64,000 nucleotides of DNA from Nitrospirales bacterium (GCA_031315915.1 JALDRK010000019.1:1-64000); one strand, 5' to 3'. Positions 9,098 through 21,189 are shown, numbered from the stretch's first letter. Notes: generated by a model from the sequence alone, not told the origin. Numbers and translations are program-made.

Positions 9098-10108
9098 TTA
9101 CCGAAAGATCGCCTCCGCAATTTGCACGGCGTTCAATGCGGCGCCCTTTCGTAAATTATCCGCCACCACCCACAGATTCAATCCTTTGGGGATCGATTCA
9201 TCTTCCCGAATGCGTCCCACATAGACGGCATCGGTTCCGGCCACATCGATGGGCAGCGGATAGAGTTTCCGCTCGGGGTCATCATAGACCTGAATACCGG
9301 GCGCGGCGGCCAATAAGGCCCGGGCTTCCCTCACCGTGAGTTTTTTCTCGGTCTCGATATTCACCGATTCCGCATGACACACGAACACGGGAACCCGCAC
9401 GGTGGTGGCCGTCACTTGAATCGACGAGTCATTCATGATCTTCCGGGTTTCCTGAACCATTTTCATTTCTTCTTTGGTGTACCCTGAAGGTAAAAATTCA
9501 TCGATGTGCGGCAGACAGTTGAAGGCGATTTGATGGGGGTATACCTCAGTTTTGACATCCCCAAAGCTCAACAATTGACGGGTTTGATTGGAAAGTTCCT
9601 CCATGGCTTCTTTACCTGTGCCTGAGACGGACTGAAATGTCGTCACGACGATCCGTTTGATTCGGACCGCATCGTGAAGAGGCTTCAACGCCACGACCAT
9701 TTGAATCGTGGAGCAGTTGGGATTGGCAATCAGGCCTTTGTGCTCGGCCAAGGCATAGGCATTCACTTCCGGCACCACCAGCGGCACGTTGGAATCCATC
9801 CGCCAGGCCGAACTGTTATCGATGACCACCGCTCCGGCTTGTACCGCCATAGGGCCAAACTCTTTGCTGATCCCGGCACCGGCTGAAAACAGGGCCACAT
9901 CCACGCCGCCAAAGGAATCGGGTTTTAGTACCTTTACCGGAATCTCCTGCCCCTGAAATTCCACCGTCAATCCTTCTGACCGGTCCGAGGCCAAGGGCAC
10001 CAGTTCCTTGACCGGAAATTTCCGTTCCTCCAAGACCTGGATCATTTCTGTTCCCACCGCGCCTGTCGCCCCGACAACCGCGACGGTATATTCGGATTTT
10101 CTGTTCAT
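9098..10108 (-). CDS. asd: Aspartate-semialdehyde dehydrogenase
   Basis: Asd reduces aspartyl phosphate to the semialdehyde used for lysine/diaminopimelate, threonine and methionine. The protein begins MNRKSEYTVAVVGATGAVG with the NADP-binding glycine motif and has the catalytic Cys132 in NPNCSTIQMV. The ATG at 10108 follows AAAGGA at good spacing and gives 336 residues, the normal length. An upstream start at 10219 would add a non-homologous extension and overlap the NHL gene. It follows the NHL-repeat gene by about 30 bp. Confidence 0.95.
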   Translation of the reverse strand: MNRKSEYTVAVVGATGAVGTEMIQVLEERKFPVKELVPLASDRSEGLTVEFQGQEIPVKVLKPDSFGGVDVALFSAGAGISKEFGPMAVQAGAVVIDNSSAWRMDSNVPLVVPEVNAYALAEHKGLIANPNCSTIQMVVALKPLHDAVRIKRIVVTTFQSVSGTGKEAMEELSNQTRQLLSFGDVKTEVYPHQIAFNCLPHIDEFLPSGYTKEEMKMVQETRKIMNDSSIQVTATTVRVPVFVCHAESVNIETEKKLTVREARALLAAAPGIQVYDDPERKLYPLPIDVAGTDAVYVGRIREDESIPKGLNLWVVADNLRKGAALNAVQIAEAIFR

Positions 10109-10139
10109 CGTTCGGATATTCCTTTGAAACACCAACGGC

Positions 10140-11354
10140 TTAATGACCGATAAAGCGGATGCGATGATTGAATGTGTCCGCAATGGCAATATTGCCCCAC
10201 GCATCCACCGCCACCCCAAAGGGATAATTCAGATTGCTCGTGTCCGCCGCAGCCCCATCCCCGCCGAAGGCGGCCTGTCCATTCCCCGCCAATACGCTCA
10301 TCGATTTTTTTTCCACATCCCAATACCGAAGAAGATGGTTGTCCGAATCGGTAATCAAAATTCCCCCGGTTGCCGTGACGGCAATCCCATAAGGTCGGGA
10401 CAAGGCAATCGAGGCATCATTGACGCCTCGCTCATAGCGAAATTCGGACCCGTCACCCACGATAGAAGAGATCATCCCCGTCTGCCGATCGATTTTTCGG
10501 ATTCGCCCGTTAAAGGTATCGGCGACATAGAGATGCCCTTCCTGATCCAGAGTCAATCCGCTTGGGCCGGCCAGACTGGCTTCCAGCGCAGGCATCCCAT
10601 CTCCATTGTATCCGGTTTCTCCCGTACCGGCGATCGTACTCACCACGCCCGTCTCCAGATCCAACAGACGGATCCGGTTGTTACTCTGGTCGGCAATATA
10701 GAGCCGGGTCCCCTCAACGGCCAGCGCCACCGGCTCATTGAATGTGGCCTCAAGGGCCGGGCCTCCGTCTCCGCTCCATTTCGTGTGTCCGGTTCCCGCA
10801 ATCGTGTGAATGGTCCCGGACGTAGGATTCACTTTTCGAATACGATGGTTGAAGGTATCCGCGATAAAAATATCGCCTTCGGCATTCACCGCCACTGCGG
10901 AGGGAAAATTCAACATGGCTTTGGTAGCCGGGCCTTCGTCCCCCGCAAAACGGTCTCGTTGAAGTCCCTGCCCAATCACATACCGAACCGTTCCACTGAG
11001 ATCGGGGGTTTGTGAATAGGCCTTTTCAGGCGCATCGTCCACATCCGCCAAGGGATCGCCTTCTTCCTCTCGAGTCTGTTGCGTGGGAAAGGGTGTGGGA
11101 GCCGATGGTTGAGATTGACTGGAAGGGCCCCGGCCAGCCACCGTTTCGATCACACCGGTCGCTTGCAGGATCCGGCGAATGACATGATTTTCCGAATCGG
11201 CAATCAATAAATTGCCCACGGCATCGAAACACACATTTTTGGGTTCATTCAGTGCGGCCTTCCACCCCGGACCGCCATGACCGCTATATCCCGGCTCACC
11301 GGTTCCCGCCAGCGTACCGATAACTCCCGACTGCCAATCGCCAAACATGATCAC
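10140..11354 (-). CDS. NHL-repeat beta-propeller protein
   Basis: The 404-residue protein is built of NHL repeats with the recurring pattern G(P/V)A(L/V)...G.L.IAD..N.RIR, for example [20 protein letters not shown] and [20 protein letters not shown]. It should fold as a six-bladed beta-propeller. I see no signal peptide. The GTG start at 11354 overlaps the leuB stop (GTGA), which implies translational coupling; ATG at 11348 is an alternative. A proline/glutamate-rich insert (residues 95-125) interrupts the repeats. Its function in an amino-acid biosynthesis operon is unknown. Confidence 0.85.
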   Translation of the reverse strand: MIMFGDWQSGVIGTLAGTGEPGYSGHGGPGWKAALNEPKNVCFDAVGNLLIADSENHVIRRILQATGVIETVAGRGPSSQSQPSAPTPFPTQQTREEEGDPLADVDDAPEKAYSQTPDLSGTVRYVIGQGLQRDRFAGDEGPATKAMLNFPSAVAVNAEGDIFIADTFNHRIRKVNPTSGTIHTIAGTGHTKWSGDGGPALEATFNEPVALAVEGTRLYIADQSNNRIRLLDLETGVVSTIAGTGETGYNGDGMPALEASLAGPSGLTLDQEGHLYVADTFNGRIRKIDRQTGMISSIVGDGSEFRYERGVNDASIALSRPYGIAVTATGGILITDSDNHLLRYWDVEKKSMSVLAGNGQAAFGGDGAAADTSNLNYPFGVAVDAWGNIAIADTFNHRIRFIGH

Positions 11355-12427
11355 CCGTTACTCAGGTTTTGTAAAATGTGATCGGTCATTTCCTTGGTTC
11401 CCACCAAGGTGGTGCCCAAACTTTCGATATCTTTGGTTCGATATCCCTGCTCTAATGTCTTTTTGATGGCCTCTTCGATCACGGAGGCCTCTTTGGTGAG
11501 ATCGAAGGCATAGACCAACATCATGGCGGCAGAAGCGATAGTCCCGATCGGGTTGGCCAGATTTTTCCCGGCAATATCCGGGGCGCTCCCATGAATGGGC
11601 TCGTACATGCCGACGGTCGAACCGACACTGGCTGAGGGCAACATGCCAATGGAACCCGTCAGCATGGCGGCCTCGTCGCTCAAAATATCTCCGAACATAT
11701 TGGTCGTGACAATCACATCGAATTGCTTGGGATAGCGGACCAACTGCATCGCACAGTTATCGACATACATATGGCGCAGTTCGACATCGGGATAGTGTTT
11801 GTGAACCGCAATCACCTCCCGGCGCCACAGTTCTGAAGATTCCAGGACGTTCGCCTTGTCGATGGAGGTGACCAGCTTCCGTCGTTTTCTGGCGGCTTGA
11901 AACGCCACCTCCGCGATCCGACGAATCTCTTCCGTCGTATACACTTCGGTATTGAATCCCCGATGTCCGGTCGCGGTCGCCTCAATCCCTTTGGGTTTGC
12001 CGAAATAAATGCCCCCGGTCAATTCCCGCACCACCAGCACATCGATTCCCTCGATCACTTCCGGTTTGAGGGTTGAGGCTCCAATTAACGGCGAATAGAT
12101 TTTTGCGGGACGCAGATTGGCGAACAGGCCCAATTGTTCTCGGATTCCCAACAATGCGCGTTCCGGCCTTCGCTCGTACTCCAAACCTTCCCACTTGGGC
12201 CCGCCGACGGCTCCCAACAACACGGCATCCGCAGACTTGGCCCGTTCCAGGGTCTCCGGCGGAAGGGGATATCCCGTGGCATCAATGGCTTCTCCTCCGA
12301 TCTGCGCATGTTGAAATTCAAACTGGTGGCCAAAGGTTTGGCCAATTGACTCCAACACCCGAATGGCTTGCGGAACGATTTCGCGTCCGATCCCGTCTCC
12401 CGACAACACGGTAATTCGTTTTTTCAT
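11351..12427 (-). CDS. leuB: 3-isopropylmalate dehydrogenase
   Basis: LeuB oxidatively decarboxylates 3-isopropylmalate in leucine synthesis. The 358-residue protein opens with [20 protein letters not shown] and contains [15 protein letters not shown] and [10 protein letters not shown]-type substrate and metal elements (here [14 protein letters not shown]). [20 protein letters not shown] near the C-terminus completes the family pattern. It overlaps the downstream NHL gene by 4 nt and lies about 150 bp after leuA. Confidence 0.96.
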   Translation of the reverse strand: MKKRITVLSGDGIGREIVPQAIRVLESIGQTFGHQFEFQHAQIGGEAIDATGYPLPPETLERAKSADAVLLGAVGGPKWEGLEYERRPERALLGIREQLGLFANLRPAKIYSPLIGASTLKPEVIEGIDVLVVRELTGGIYFGKPKGIEATATGHRGFNTEVYTTEEIRRIAEVAFQAARKRRKLVTSIDKANVLESSELWRREVIAVHKHYPDVELRHMYVDNCAMQLVRYPKQFDVIVTTNMFGDILSDEAAMLTGSIGMLPSASVGSTVGMYEPIHGSAPDIAGKNLANPIGTIASAAMMLVYAFDLTKEASVIEEAIKKTLEQGYRTKDIESLGTTLVGTKEMTDHILQNLSNG

Positions 12428-12576
12428 AATTCCCTCAACATGAGACCATTAAACATATCATCATACGGTGTCGCGTGTGCACTCCTACAATCATCATGGG
12501 ATCAATGACAGGTCAGAGATGACCAGCGGGAGGGAAAACCCTTGCAACATGCCACCAATCTGAAGCCGTCAGGCCA

Positions 12577-14124
12577 CTAGCAGAGCCCGATTTTTTGCTC
12601 GGCCCGAGCATGCCGTTCCATCAAGTCTGCGAGTTTGTTCAAGGCATTGAGGTAAGCCTGAGCGGACGCAATGATGATATCGGTATCGGACCCATGTCCG
12701 GTGACCGTTTCACCGTTCTCCTCCACCCGGACCGAGACTTCGCCCTGAGCATCGGTTCCACCGGTAATGGCTTTCACGATATAGGCCTTCAACTGACTTT
12801 TCGTTTGCGTCAAGACCGCGATGGTGCGGTACACCGCATCGACCGGACCATCTCCCTCCGCCGTTTTTGTGACGGATTGTCCATCAATGAGCAACTCGAC
12901 TTTGGCCAGCGGGCGGCGATCCATCCCGCTTTCCACATACAGCCCCTTCAAGGAATACCGTTCAGGAACCTTGGTGACCGCCTTATTGACGATCGCTTCC
13001 AGGTCTTCTTCAAACAATTCCTTCTTCTGATCCGCCAGGCGTTTGAACCGTTCAAAGGCCTCAAGGATTTCCTGATCCGTCAAACTGTATCCCAGACGGA
13101 CCAATTCCTCCCTGAAGGCATGACGACCGGAAAGTTTTCCCATCACCAGCCGGCTTTGCGTCAAGCCGATGGTTTCCGGCTGCATGATTTCATAAGTGAT
13201 TTTTTCTTTCAGCAATCCATCCTGATGAATGCCGGAGGTATGCGCAAAGGCATTCGCGCCCACGATGGCTTTATTGGGCTGGACCACCATGCCGGTAATA
13301 TTGCTGACCAGGCGGCTGGCCTTGGAAATTTCCTCGGTTTGAATACCCGTATCGGCCTGATAAAAGTCTTTTCGGGTTCGAAGACCCATCGCAATTTCTT
13401 CCAACGAGGCATTGCCGGCCCGCTCGCCGATACCATTGATCGTGCATTCCACCTGGCCCGCGCCGGCATGAATCGCCGCCATCGAATTGGCCACAGCCAA
13501 TCCCAAATCATTATGGCAATGCACGGAAAGAATGGCCCGATCAATCCCTTTGACTCGTTCCCGAAGCGTCCGAATGATATGTCCGAATTCCTGTGGCGTG
13601 GTATATCCCACCGTATCCGGAATATTGACCGTCCCGGCTCCGGCTTCTATCACGGCTTCAACCACTTCACAGAGATAGGACAAGTCCGATCTGGTCGCAT
13701 CCATGGGAGAGTACTCCACATCGTCGACATATCCTCTGGCATGCCGGACCATCTCCACTCCCCGCTTCAGGGCTTCCTCGCGCGACATCCGGAATTGGTA
13801 TTTCAGATGAATGTCGGAGGAGGACAAAAAAGTATGAATCCGGGATTTTGGCGCCCCCTTCAGCGCTTCCCACGCCCGATCGATATCTTCGGGTTTCGCC
13901 CGGGCCAAACTACACACCACCGGACCTTCGATTTCCTGGGCAATTCGCTGGATGGCTTCAAAATCCCCCGGTGAACTGAACGCAAACCCGGCTTCGATAA
14001 TATCCACATTCAAGCGGGCCAGTTGCTTGGCCACGAGGATTTTCTCCTCGATATTCATACTAGCCCCTGGAGACTGTTCGCCATCGCGCAACGTCGTATC
14101 AAAAATTCTGATTATTCGTGTCAT
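12577..14124 (-). CDS. leuA: 2-isopropylmalate synthase
   Basis: LeuA condenses acetyl-CoA with 2-ketoisovalerate, the first step of leucine synthesis. The start is placed at ATG 14124 (MTRIIRIFDTTLRDGEQSPG), giving 515 residues; the open frame continues upstream for 111 codons without homology. Catalytic features seen are TTLRDGEQ near the N-terminus, SVHCHNDLGLAVANS with the metal-binding HxH, and GIGERAGNASLEE. The C-terminal 130 residues match the LeuA dimer/allosteric domain, so leucine feedback is expected. It is between pssA and leuB. Confidence 0.96.
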   Translation of the reverse strand: MTRIIRIFDTTLRDGEQSPGASMNIEEKILVAKQLARLNVDIIEAGFAFSSPGDFEAIQRIAQEIEGPVVCSLARAKPEDIDRAWEALKGAPKSRIHTFLSSSDIHLKYQFRMSREEALKRGVEMVRHARGYVDDVEYSPMDATRSDLSYLCEVVEAVIEAGAGTVNIPDTVGYTTPQEFGHIIRTLRERVKGIDRAILSVHCHNDLGLAVANSMAAIHAGAGQVECTINGIGERAGNASLEEIAMGLRTRKDFYQADTGIQTEEISKASRLVSNITGMVVQPNKAIVGANAFAHTSGIHQDGLLKEKITYEIMQPETIGLTQSRLVMGKLSGRHAFREELVRLGYSLTDQEILEAFERFKRLADQKKELFEEDLEAIVNKAVTKVPERYSLKGLYVESGMDRRPLAKVELLIDGQSVTKTAEGDGPVDAVYRTIAVLTQTKSQLKAYIVKAITGGTDAQGEVSVRVEENGETVTGHGSDTDIIIASAQAYLNALNKLADLMERHARAEQKIGLC

Positions 14125-14186
14125 CTCTCTACTCTCATCTTCCGGTGCTCTGCACCCTGAATCGGTGCCGATGTTGAGGTCCTTGA

Positions 14187-14966
14187 TTAATCGGTGGGAA
14201 ACCGAGTCGGGGATTCTTGAATTCCTGGTTTTTTTCTCACGAGCCTGGTCACTCCCACCCAAATTTGCTCCACCACTCCTGATAAGGCATACGCTAAAAA
14301 CACCACAAACAACATGGCCTGGGGATAGGCCAGCACGGCCATGAGAATCAGCACCGCATAGACCAGGTAATTGAAGTGGTGATGTTCCTGGGTTTTGAGT
14401 TCTTTCAAGCTTCGGTAGCGAAACGTACTGACCATCAAAAAAGCCAGAGACAGGCAAAGAATAATCGCCAGAATCGGCTTCACCGCTTCCCCAAGAGCCA
14501 CCACGTGGTGATCGAAAATGACCAAGGTTCCTATGACTCCGGCCGCTCCAGGAATCGGCAACCCGGTAAAGGGTTTGCCTTCACCGGCGCTTGAAGTGGC
14601 CATGACATTATACCGGGCCAGGCGTAACGCTCCGCAGGCCACAAAGGCAAACATCACCGCCGCGCCTAACATTTTTGGCGTGCTCAAGGCCCACACATAC
14701 ATCAATAATCCCGGCGCCACACCAAACGACACCACATCCCCCAGCGAATCATATTGCAAGCCGAACTGGCTTGTGCTCTTCATGAGGCGGGCAGAGGTGC
14801 CATCCAATGTGTCAAAGACAATGGCCACCAGAATGGCGATCGCGGCGGCTTCAAAATTTCCTCCGAAGACAAACAAAATGGACGCCAGGCCGCTGAATAA
14901 ATTTCCGGTCGTCAGCAAGTTGGGAATAAGATACACCACTCGTCGTCGTCGTTGTTGAGCTTTCAT
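14187..14966 (-). CDS. pssA: CDP-diacylglycerol--serine O-phosphatidyltransferase
   Basis: PssA makes phosphatidylserine from CDP-diacylglycerol and serine in the membrane. The CDP-alcohol transferase motif is complete: DTLDGTSARLMKSTSQFG followed by LQYDSLGD, matching DG-x2-AR-x8-G-x3-D-x3-D. Several hydrophobic segments give a multi-pass protein of 259 residues, the size of the short type II enzymes. The ATG overlaps the psd stop by 4 nt, so the two steps of phosphatidylethanolamine synthesis are coupled. Confidence 0.95.
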   Translation of the reverse strand: MKAQQRRRRVVYLIPNLLTTGNLFSGLASILFVFGGNFEAAAIAILVAIVFDTLDGTSARLMKSTSQFGLQYDSLGDVVSFGVAPGLLMYVWALSTPKMLGAAVMFAFVACGALRLARYNVMATSSAGEGKPFTGLPIPGAAGVIGTLVIFDHHVVALGEAVKPILAIILCLSLAFLMVSTFRYRSLKELKTQEHHHFNYLVYAVLILMAVLAYPQAMLFVVFLAYALSGVVEQIWVGVTRLVRKKPGIQESPTRFPTD

Positions 14967-15628
14967 GAACCCTCCACGCGTGGCAATTCTGCAAGAATGG
15001 ATGATCCCCCTTGGACCTTATCGCCCACTTTCACCTGAATCAGACTCTGTTGAGGGAGATAGACATCCATGCGTGACCCAAACCGGATCAATCCGAACCG
15101 TTCGCCCATTTTCACCTGTTCACCGGGTACAACCCAGCAAATGATCCGTCGGGCAATTAATCCGGCAATTTGCACACAGAGCACTTTGCTCCCGTCAGCC
15201 CTGAGAAGCATCAACGCGTTTTGCTCATTTCCCGTCGAGGCTCCAGGCTTATTGGCTGCCATAAACTGGCCCGGCTGGTAGAGGACATCCTGCACCACCC
15301 CGGCAATCGGCATCCGATTGATATGGACATTAAAGACGTTCAGAAAAATGCTGATCCGAATGGCTTGAGCTTTCAGATATCGGTGCTCGAATTCCGGCTC
15401 GACGGCAACAACGGCTCCGTCACCGGGGGAGACCACCACCGTCTCTCCGGACGGGATCGTGCGGGCCGGATTGCGAAAGAACCACCCGACAAACAGGGTC
15501 ACGGTCCCCAGCAGACAGGTCGGCCATACCAAGCCGGCCACCCAACTGCCGACGGTGATCCCCCCGGCGAGAAGAATGAACGGAATACCCTCCAGGGCTA
15601 CCGGTACGCCTTTGGCCCGATCAGCCAT
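14963..15628 (-). CDS. psd: Phosphatidylserine decarboxylase proenzyme
   Basis: Psd converts phosphatidylserine to phosphatidylethanolamine. The 221-residue form is the short type. The self-cleavage site is the Gly184-Ser185 pair in GLIRFGSRMDVYLP, which yields the pyruvoyl prosthetic group. VSPGDGAVV and FNVHINRMPIAG are further family blocks. The N-terminus has hydrophobic segments (IPFILLAGGITVGSWVAGLV) for membrane attachment. It follows ilvC by about 30 bp and overlaps pssA. Confidence 0.94.
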   Translation of the reverse strand: MADRAKGVPVALEGIPFILLAGGITVGSWVAGLVWPTCLLGTVTLFVGWFFRNPARTIPSGETVVVSPGDGAVVAVEPEFEHRYLKAQAIRISIFLNVFNVHINRMPIAGVVQDVLYQPGQFMAANKPGASTGNEQNALMLLRADGSKVLCVQIAGLIARRIICWVVPGEQVKMGERFGLIRFGSRMDVYLPQQSLIQVKVGDKVQGGSSILAELPRVEGS

Positions 15629-15660
15629 TGCGGGACACCTGTAATGCGTTACACATTCAT

Positions 15661-17300
<1,640 letters not shown>

Positions 17301-17319
17301 AAAATTCCCAGTCAAATCC

Positions 17320-19104
17320 TCACGCCGTTAAGATGGTGTCGGAATCCGCTTGTACTCCGGTCGGATGCGTTCCTTTAGGTTTCTTCAAATCCGGCGGATC
17401 TCCCAACAACATTTCGTGATTGGCTCCCCCAGCAGGAATCATGGGGTAACAATTCTCAAATTGATAGACAGGCACGTCGGCAAACACCGGCCCCTTAATC
17501 GACAACACTTCACGAATACCATCATCCACCTGCCCCACGTCGGCAATCCGGACTCCTGCCGCACCGTACGCCTCAGCGAGTTTCACGAAGTCCGGCGTTT
17601 GGCCCAAATAACTGGAGGCATAGCGTCCTTCATAAAACAAGTCCTGCCATTGACGGACCATGCCGTGGAATCGATTATTGATTACGAACACCTTGACGGG
17701 TAATTTTTCCACCACCGCAGTGGCTAATTCCTGCGTATTCATTTGAATGCTGCCATCGCCTGCGATGCATAACACCAACCGGTCAGGGAAGGCCGCCTGC
17801 GCGCCCATCGCAGCCGGGAATCCGAATCCCATAGTGCCCAATCCCCCGGACGTGAGCCAGGTCCTCGGATTTTTCAATTTGAAATATTGAGCGGCCCACA
17901 TTTGGTGCTGACCCACATCGGTCGAAACGATGGGGTCACGATCACTCGTCAGATGATAGAGCCGGTCGATCAGGTATTGCGGTTTGATTTGGCCTTTGGG
18001 ATCTTGTTCATACGCCAAGGGATGCTCATGCTTCCAGGCATTCAACTGATCCCACCAGGGCTTGCGCTGCTCTTTTTGATCCCCGTTCACCGTCGCGCGA
18101 AGAATGTTATTTAATTCGCTCAACACGCGCTTGCAGTCACCCACAATGGGGATGTCCACATGGATATTTTTCCTGATCGAGGTCGGATCAATGTCCACAT
18201 GAATCACTTTGGCTTTCGGACAAAACTCCGACACCTTGCCGGTCACACGATCGTCAAATCGTGCACCCACGGCAATCACCAGATCGGAATAATGCATCGC
18301 CATATTGGCCACATAGGTGCCGTGCATCCCGAGCATGCCCAGGGACAAGGGATGATTCCCTGGGAATCCACCCAACGCCATCAAGGTCATATCGACCGGA
18401 ATATGCGTCATTTCCGCTAATTCTTTGACTTCCGCCGAAGCTTCAGAAAACAGGACTCCACCGCCTATGTATAAAATGGGGCGTTTGGATTTCAGAATGG
18501 CATCCGCCGCCTGCTTGATCTTCCATCGACTGCCGTCATAGGTCGGATTATAGCCACGAATGGACACGGAACTGGGGTAATGAAATTCCCCTTTTTCCAT
18601 GGAAATATCTTTGGGAATATCCACCAGCACGGGACCGGGCCGGCCTGTGGTGGCGATATAAAACGCTTCCTTAATGGTCTGCGCCAAATCTTTCACATCC
18701 TTGACCAGGAAATTGTATTTGGTACAAGGACGGCTGAGTCCGATATTATCGGCCTCTTGAAATGCATCATTCCCAATTAAGGCCGTCGGCACCTGACCGG
18801 AGAAGGCCACGACGGGAACGGAATCCATATACGCATCAGCCAAGGCCGTGATAACATTGGTCATTCCTGGACCCGAGGTGATCAAGCAGACTCCGGCCTT
18901 TCCGGTGGCTTTCGCATACCCCTCAGCCATATGCCCGGCACCCTGTTCATGGCGGGTCAGAATGACGCGAATATCTTTCTGTTGGTGCAAGACATCAAAA
19001 ATTTTCAATACCACTCCACCCGGTAAAGCAAAAATGGTATCGACGCCTTCACGTTTTAATGCTTCCACGAAAATTTCTGAACCGGTCAGCTGCATGGTTT
19101 CCAC
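17320..19104 (-). CDS. ilvB: Acetolactate synthase large (catalytic) subunit
   Basis: IlvB joins pyruvate to pyruvate or 2-ketobutyrate with ThDP, FAD and Mg2+. Visible features are the catalytic Glu53 in TRHEQGAGHMAEGYA, the central FAD/Rossmann domain, and the ThDP motif GDGSIQMNTQELATAVV followed by NN. At 594 residues it has the usual length. It is the first gene of the minus-strand run ilvB-ilvN-ilvC-psd-pssA-leuA-leuB-NHL-asd, with a candidate promoter about 110 bp upstream. Confidence 0.96.
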   Translation of the reverse strand: METMQLTGSEIFVEALKREGVDTIFALPGGVVLKIFDVLHQQKDIRVILTRHEQGAGHMAEGYAKATGKAGVCLITSGPGMTNVITALADAYMDSVPVVAFSGQVPTALIGNDAFQEADNIGLSRPCTKYNFLVKDVKDLAQTIKEAFYIATTGRPGPVLVDIPKDISMEKGEFHYPSSVSIRGYNPTYDGSRWKIKQAADAILKSKRPILYIGGGVLFSEASAEVKELAEMTHIPVDMTLMALGGFPGNHPLSLGMLGMHGTYVANMAMHYSDLVIAVGARFDDRVTGKVSEFCPKAKVIHVDIDPTSIRKNIHVDIPIVGDCKRVLSELNNILRATVNGDQKEQRKPWWDQLNAWKHEHPLAYEQDPKGQIKPQYLIDRLYHLTSDRDPIVSTDVGQHQMWAAQYFKLKNPRTWLTSGGLGTMGFGFPAAMGAQAAFPDRLVLCIAGDGSIQMNTQELATAVVEKLPVKVFVINNRFHGMVRQWQDLFYEGRYASSYLGQTPDFVKLAEAYGAAGVRIADVGQVDDGIREVLSIKGPVFADVPVYQFENCYPMIPAGGANHEMLLGDPPDLKKPKGTHPTGVQADSDTILTA

Positions 19105-19216
19105 CTTTTGGTTGGGAGACCCGTAATATGGCCCTTATGGGCGAATAAAAATGGGGAATTCCTTCCGTAATCCATTTGGATAAGGGTATCCCCTTCGGCT
19201 ATTAAACAAAAAAACT

Positions 19217-19246
19217 ATGGTAATACTTACAGTTTTTTTAAGTCAA
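19217..19246 (-). promoter_or_regulatory. Candidate sigma70-type promoter for the ilvB operon
   Basis: On the minus strand TTGACT (19246-19241) is followed after 18 nt by TACCAT (19222-19217), giving a plausible -35/-10 pair about 110 bp before the ilvB ATG. The surrounding sequence is AT-rich with runs of A and T. I see no clear attenuator or T-box in the leader. This is pattern-based only. Confidence 0.35.
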
Positions 19247-19347
19247 TGCGTATTGTAGCAGGAATTTTGACAATACGAAACATAGAAATTTCCCATCCAT
19301 AAGCCCCAGCCTGAGAACGAAATCAACCATTTTCGACAATTGCGGCA

Positions 19348-20508
19348 ATGTTTGAGGAAAACAGACAAAAACTTTCCAGACAGCACTTATGGCGTGAACT
19401 GACCACAATCGACTCCCCTTCAGGGGTCGACATTACCACTGGGTGCCAATCGACGCTTCGCTTCCAATAACTATTTGGGCCTGGCAAATGATCCCACAAT
19501 AAAAGCGGCTGCGATTGCCGCCATCCACCGCTACGGGGTGGGGGCAGGGGCCTCTCGTCTGATTTCCGGTACACTCACTCCTCACGGGGACCTGGAAAGT
19601 CAGTTAGCCCGGTTCAAAGGAACAGAAGGAGCATTATCCTTTTCTTCGGGATATACGACCAATATCGGGAGCATTCCGGCATTGATCGATGAGAAGGGTT
19701 TAATTCTGGCCGATCGGTTATGTCACGCCAGCCTGTTTGAAGGCTGCCGCCTGAGCAAGGCCCGATTGCGAATCTTTCATCACAACGATCTCGATCATCT
19801 GAAAAAGCTCCTGTCCAATCGGCCGGCCGGCCAACCGACTCTTGTGGTGACAGAAGGAGTTTTCAAAGACGCGAGACCTGGCTCTGGTGCCAGATTCAGA
19901 ATCTTGCAAAACACTTCGAGGCGACCCTGTTGGTAGACGATGCCCATGGAACAGGAGTCATGGGTCAGTCCGGTCGGGGCACAGCGGAACACTTCGGCAT
20001 TCACCCGATGGACATCCTCCATATGGGAACCCTGAGCAAAGCGCTTGGAGTGAGCGGGGGATTCATAGCCGGGTCAAAAAGCCTCATTGATTACCTGATC
20101 AATACATCCCGTCCTTTTATTTTTTCCACAGCCCCGCCGCCCGCATTGGCCGCCGCCGCTCTCGCTGCTCTCAATCTCGTTCAAAGCGAACCCGACCGAA
20201 GGAGCCGGTTATGGGCAAACAGAACCCATCTTTATGCAGGAATCCAAGCCATGGGCTTTCAACTCACGCAGACCGAAAGCCCCATTCTGCCCATTCTTCT
20301 CAAGGAGCCTGAACGGGCCACTCAAATGAGCCGCGCTTTGCTGCAGGAAGGGTTTTTTATCCCGGCCATCCGTCCTCCTACTGTGCCGAAAGGCACCAGC
20401 CGCCTTCGCATCACCGTCACCGCCGACCACACCAGAGAACAGATTGACTCCTGCCTGACCGCCCTCGGTCGAGCAGGAACCACCCTGCACGTCATCGACC
20501 CGATCTGA
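19348..20508 (+). pseudogene. bioF: 8-amino-7-oxononanoate synthase, frameshifted
   Basis: BioF condenses pimeloyl-CoA/ACP with alanine in biotin synthesis. The start is ATG 19348 (MFEENRQKLSRQHLWREL). The frame shifts near 19440, resumes with RRFASNNYLGLANDP and GAGASRLISGTL, shifts again near 19880, and continues with LLVDDAHGTGVMG and GTLSKALGVSGGFIAG, where the Lys is the PLP-binding residue. The C-terminus is intact to 20508. The overall span fits a 385-residue enzyme. It is divergent from ilvB and borders the cassette array on its right. Confidence 0.88.
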
Positions 20509-20585
20509 GGGGATTTGGAAAATCCTACGAACTCCCCAAGCCTTTTCGAATCCCTCCCGTCCATGGTCAAGTCTCTTGTCATGTT

Positions 20586-20644
20586 GTCTTAACGCTCACT
20601 GTGAGCGGCATGCGAAGCGCGTCTACTCAAGCGTGGGGTTAGAC
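20586..20644 (-). repeat. attC site 1 (59 bp)
   Basis: On the minus strand the site opens with GTCTAACCCCACGC and closes with GAGCGTTAAGAC. It begins 12 nt after the stop of the cassette gene at 20656-20937. The right-hand box GTCTAAC is a perfect match; the left-hand one (GTTAAGA) is imperfect, as often seen in the last site of an array. Confidence 0.7.
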
Positions 20645-20655
20645 ATCCGGTACGT

Positions 20656-20937
20656 CTACTCACCAACGAAACGTCCGTCGGGTCCGAGGATGAAGTCGTC
20701 GCAGAGAGGCTTGAACGCTCGCCACCCGCCATCATTGATGGAACCGAGGACGCGCAAGGCACCGCCCGGACGGGCATCCCAATGAACCTCCACCTCAAGC
20801 TGATATGTGACACCGGAAGCGCCTCGCAGCTCAGCCACCTGCGGTTTGCCGAGCAGCGTGACCAGGTCACTGTAGGGACGAAGACGATACCTCGCCAAAT
20901 GATCCTTGAGGAGTGTGGCTGCTTCCGCGTTGTTCAT
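20656..20937 (-). CDS. Hypothetical cassette protein (93 aa)
   Basis: I do not recognise a named domain. The 93-residue protein begins MNNAEAATLLKDHLARYRLR and contains VTYQLEVEVHWDARPGGALR and DGGWRAFKPLCDDFILGPDG, which looks like a compact alpha/beta fold with no membrane segment. It is intact, unlike most frames in the array. attC site 1 starts 12 nt after its stop, so it is a standard integron cassette cargo gene. Confidence 0.75.
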   Translation of the reverse strand: MNNAEAATLLKDHLARYRLRPYSDLVTLLGKPQVAELRGASGVTYQLEVEVHWDARPGGALRVLGSINDGGWRAFKPLCDDFILGPDGRFVGE

Positions 20938-21055
20938 ACCGCTTGTATATCTAACGTGACCGTTCAGGGGAACGGTTTCCTTGAGGCAATCTCCTATAGC
21001 TACGAATTAAATGAATCGTCTCTCCATTTAATCACAAGGATAACGCGAACAGGCC

Positions 21056-21147
21056 GGCTAACAGAGTCTGCGCTGAGTGGGGGCCTGATGGCTGTTGATT
21101 CGACCTGTCTGCGTGCGTTCACGTACAGACAGAGCCGTGCGTTCTAC
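21056..21147 (-). repeat. attC-like site 2 (degenerate)
   Basis: On the minus strand the site ends with GTTAGCC at 21062-21056 and has a central stem CTGTCTG/CAGACAG. The opening box (GTAGAAC) is a weak match. It closes the cassette holding copy A of the toxin-antitoxin pair. Confidence 0.5.
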
Positions 21148-21189
21148 CGCCGCAGGCGGTGTGACACGCTGCTCTCAAGCACGGAAAGA

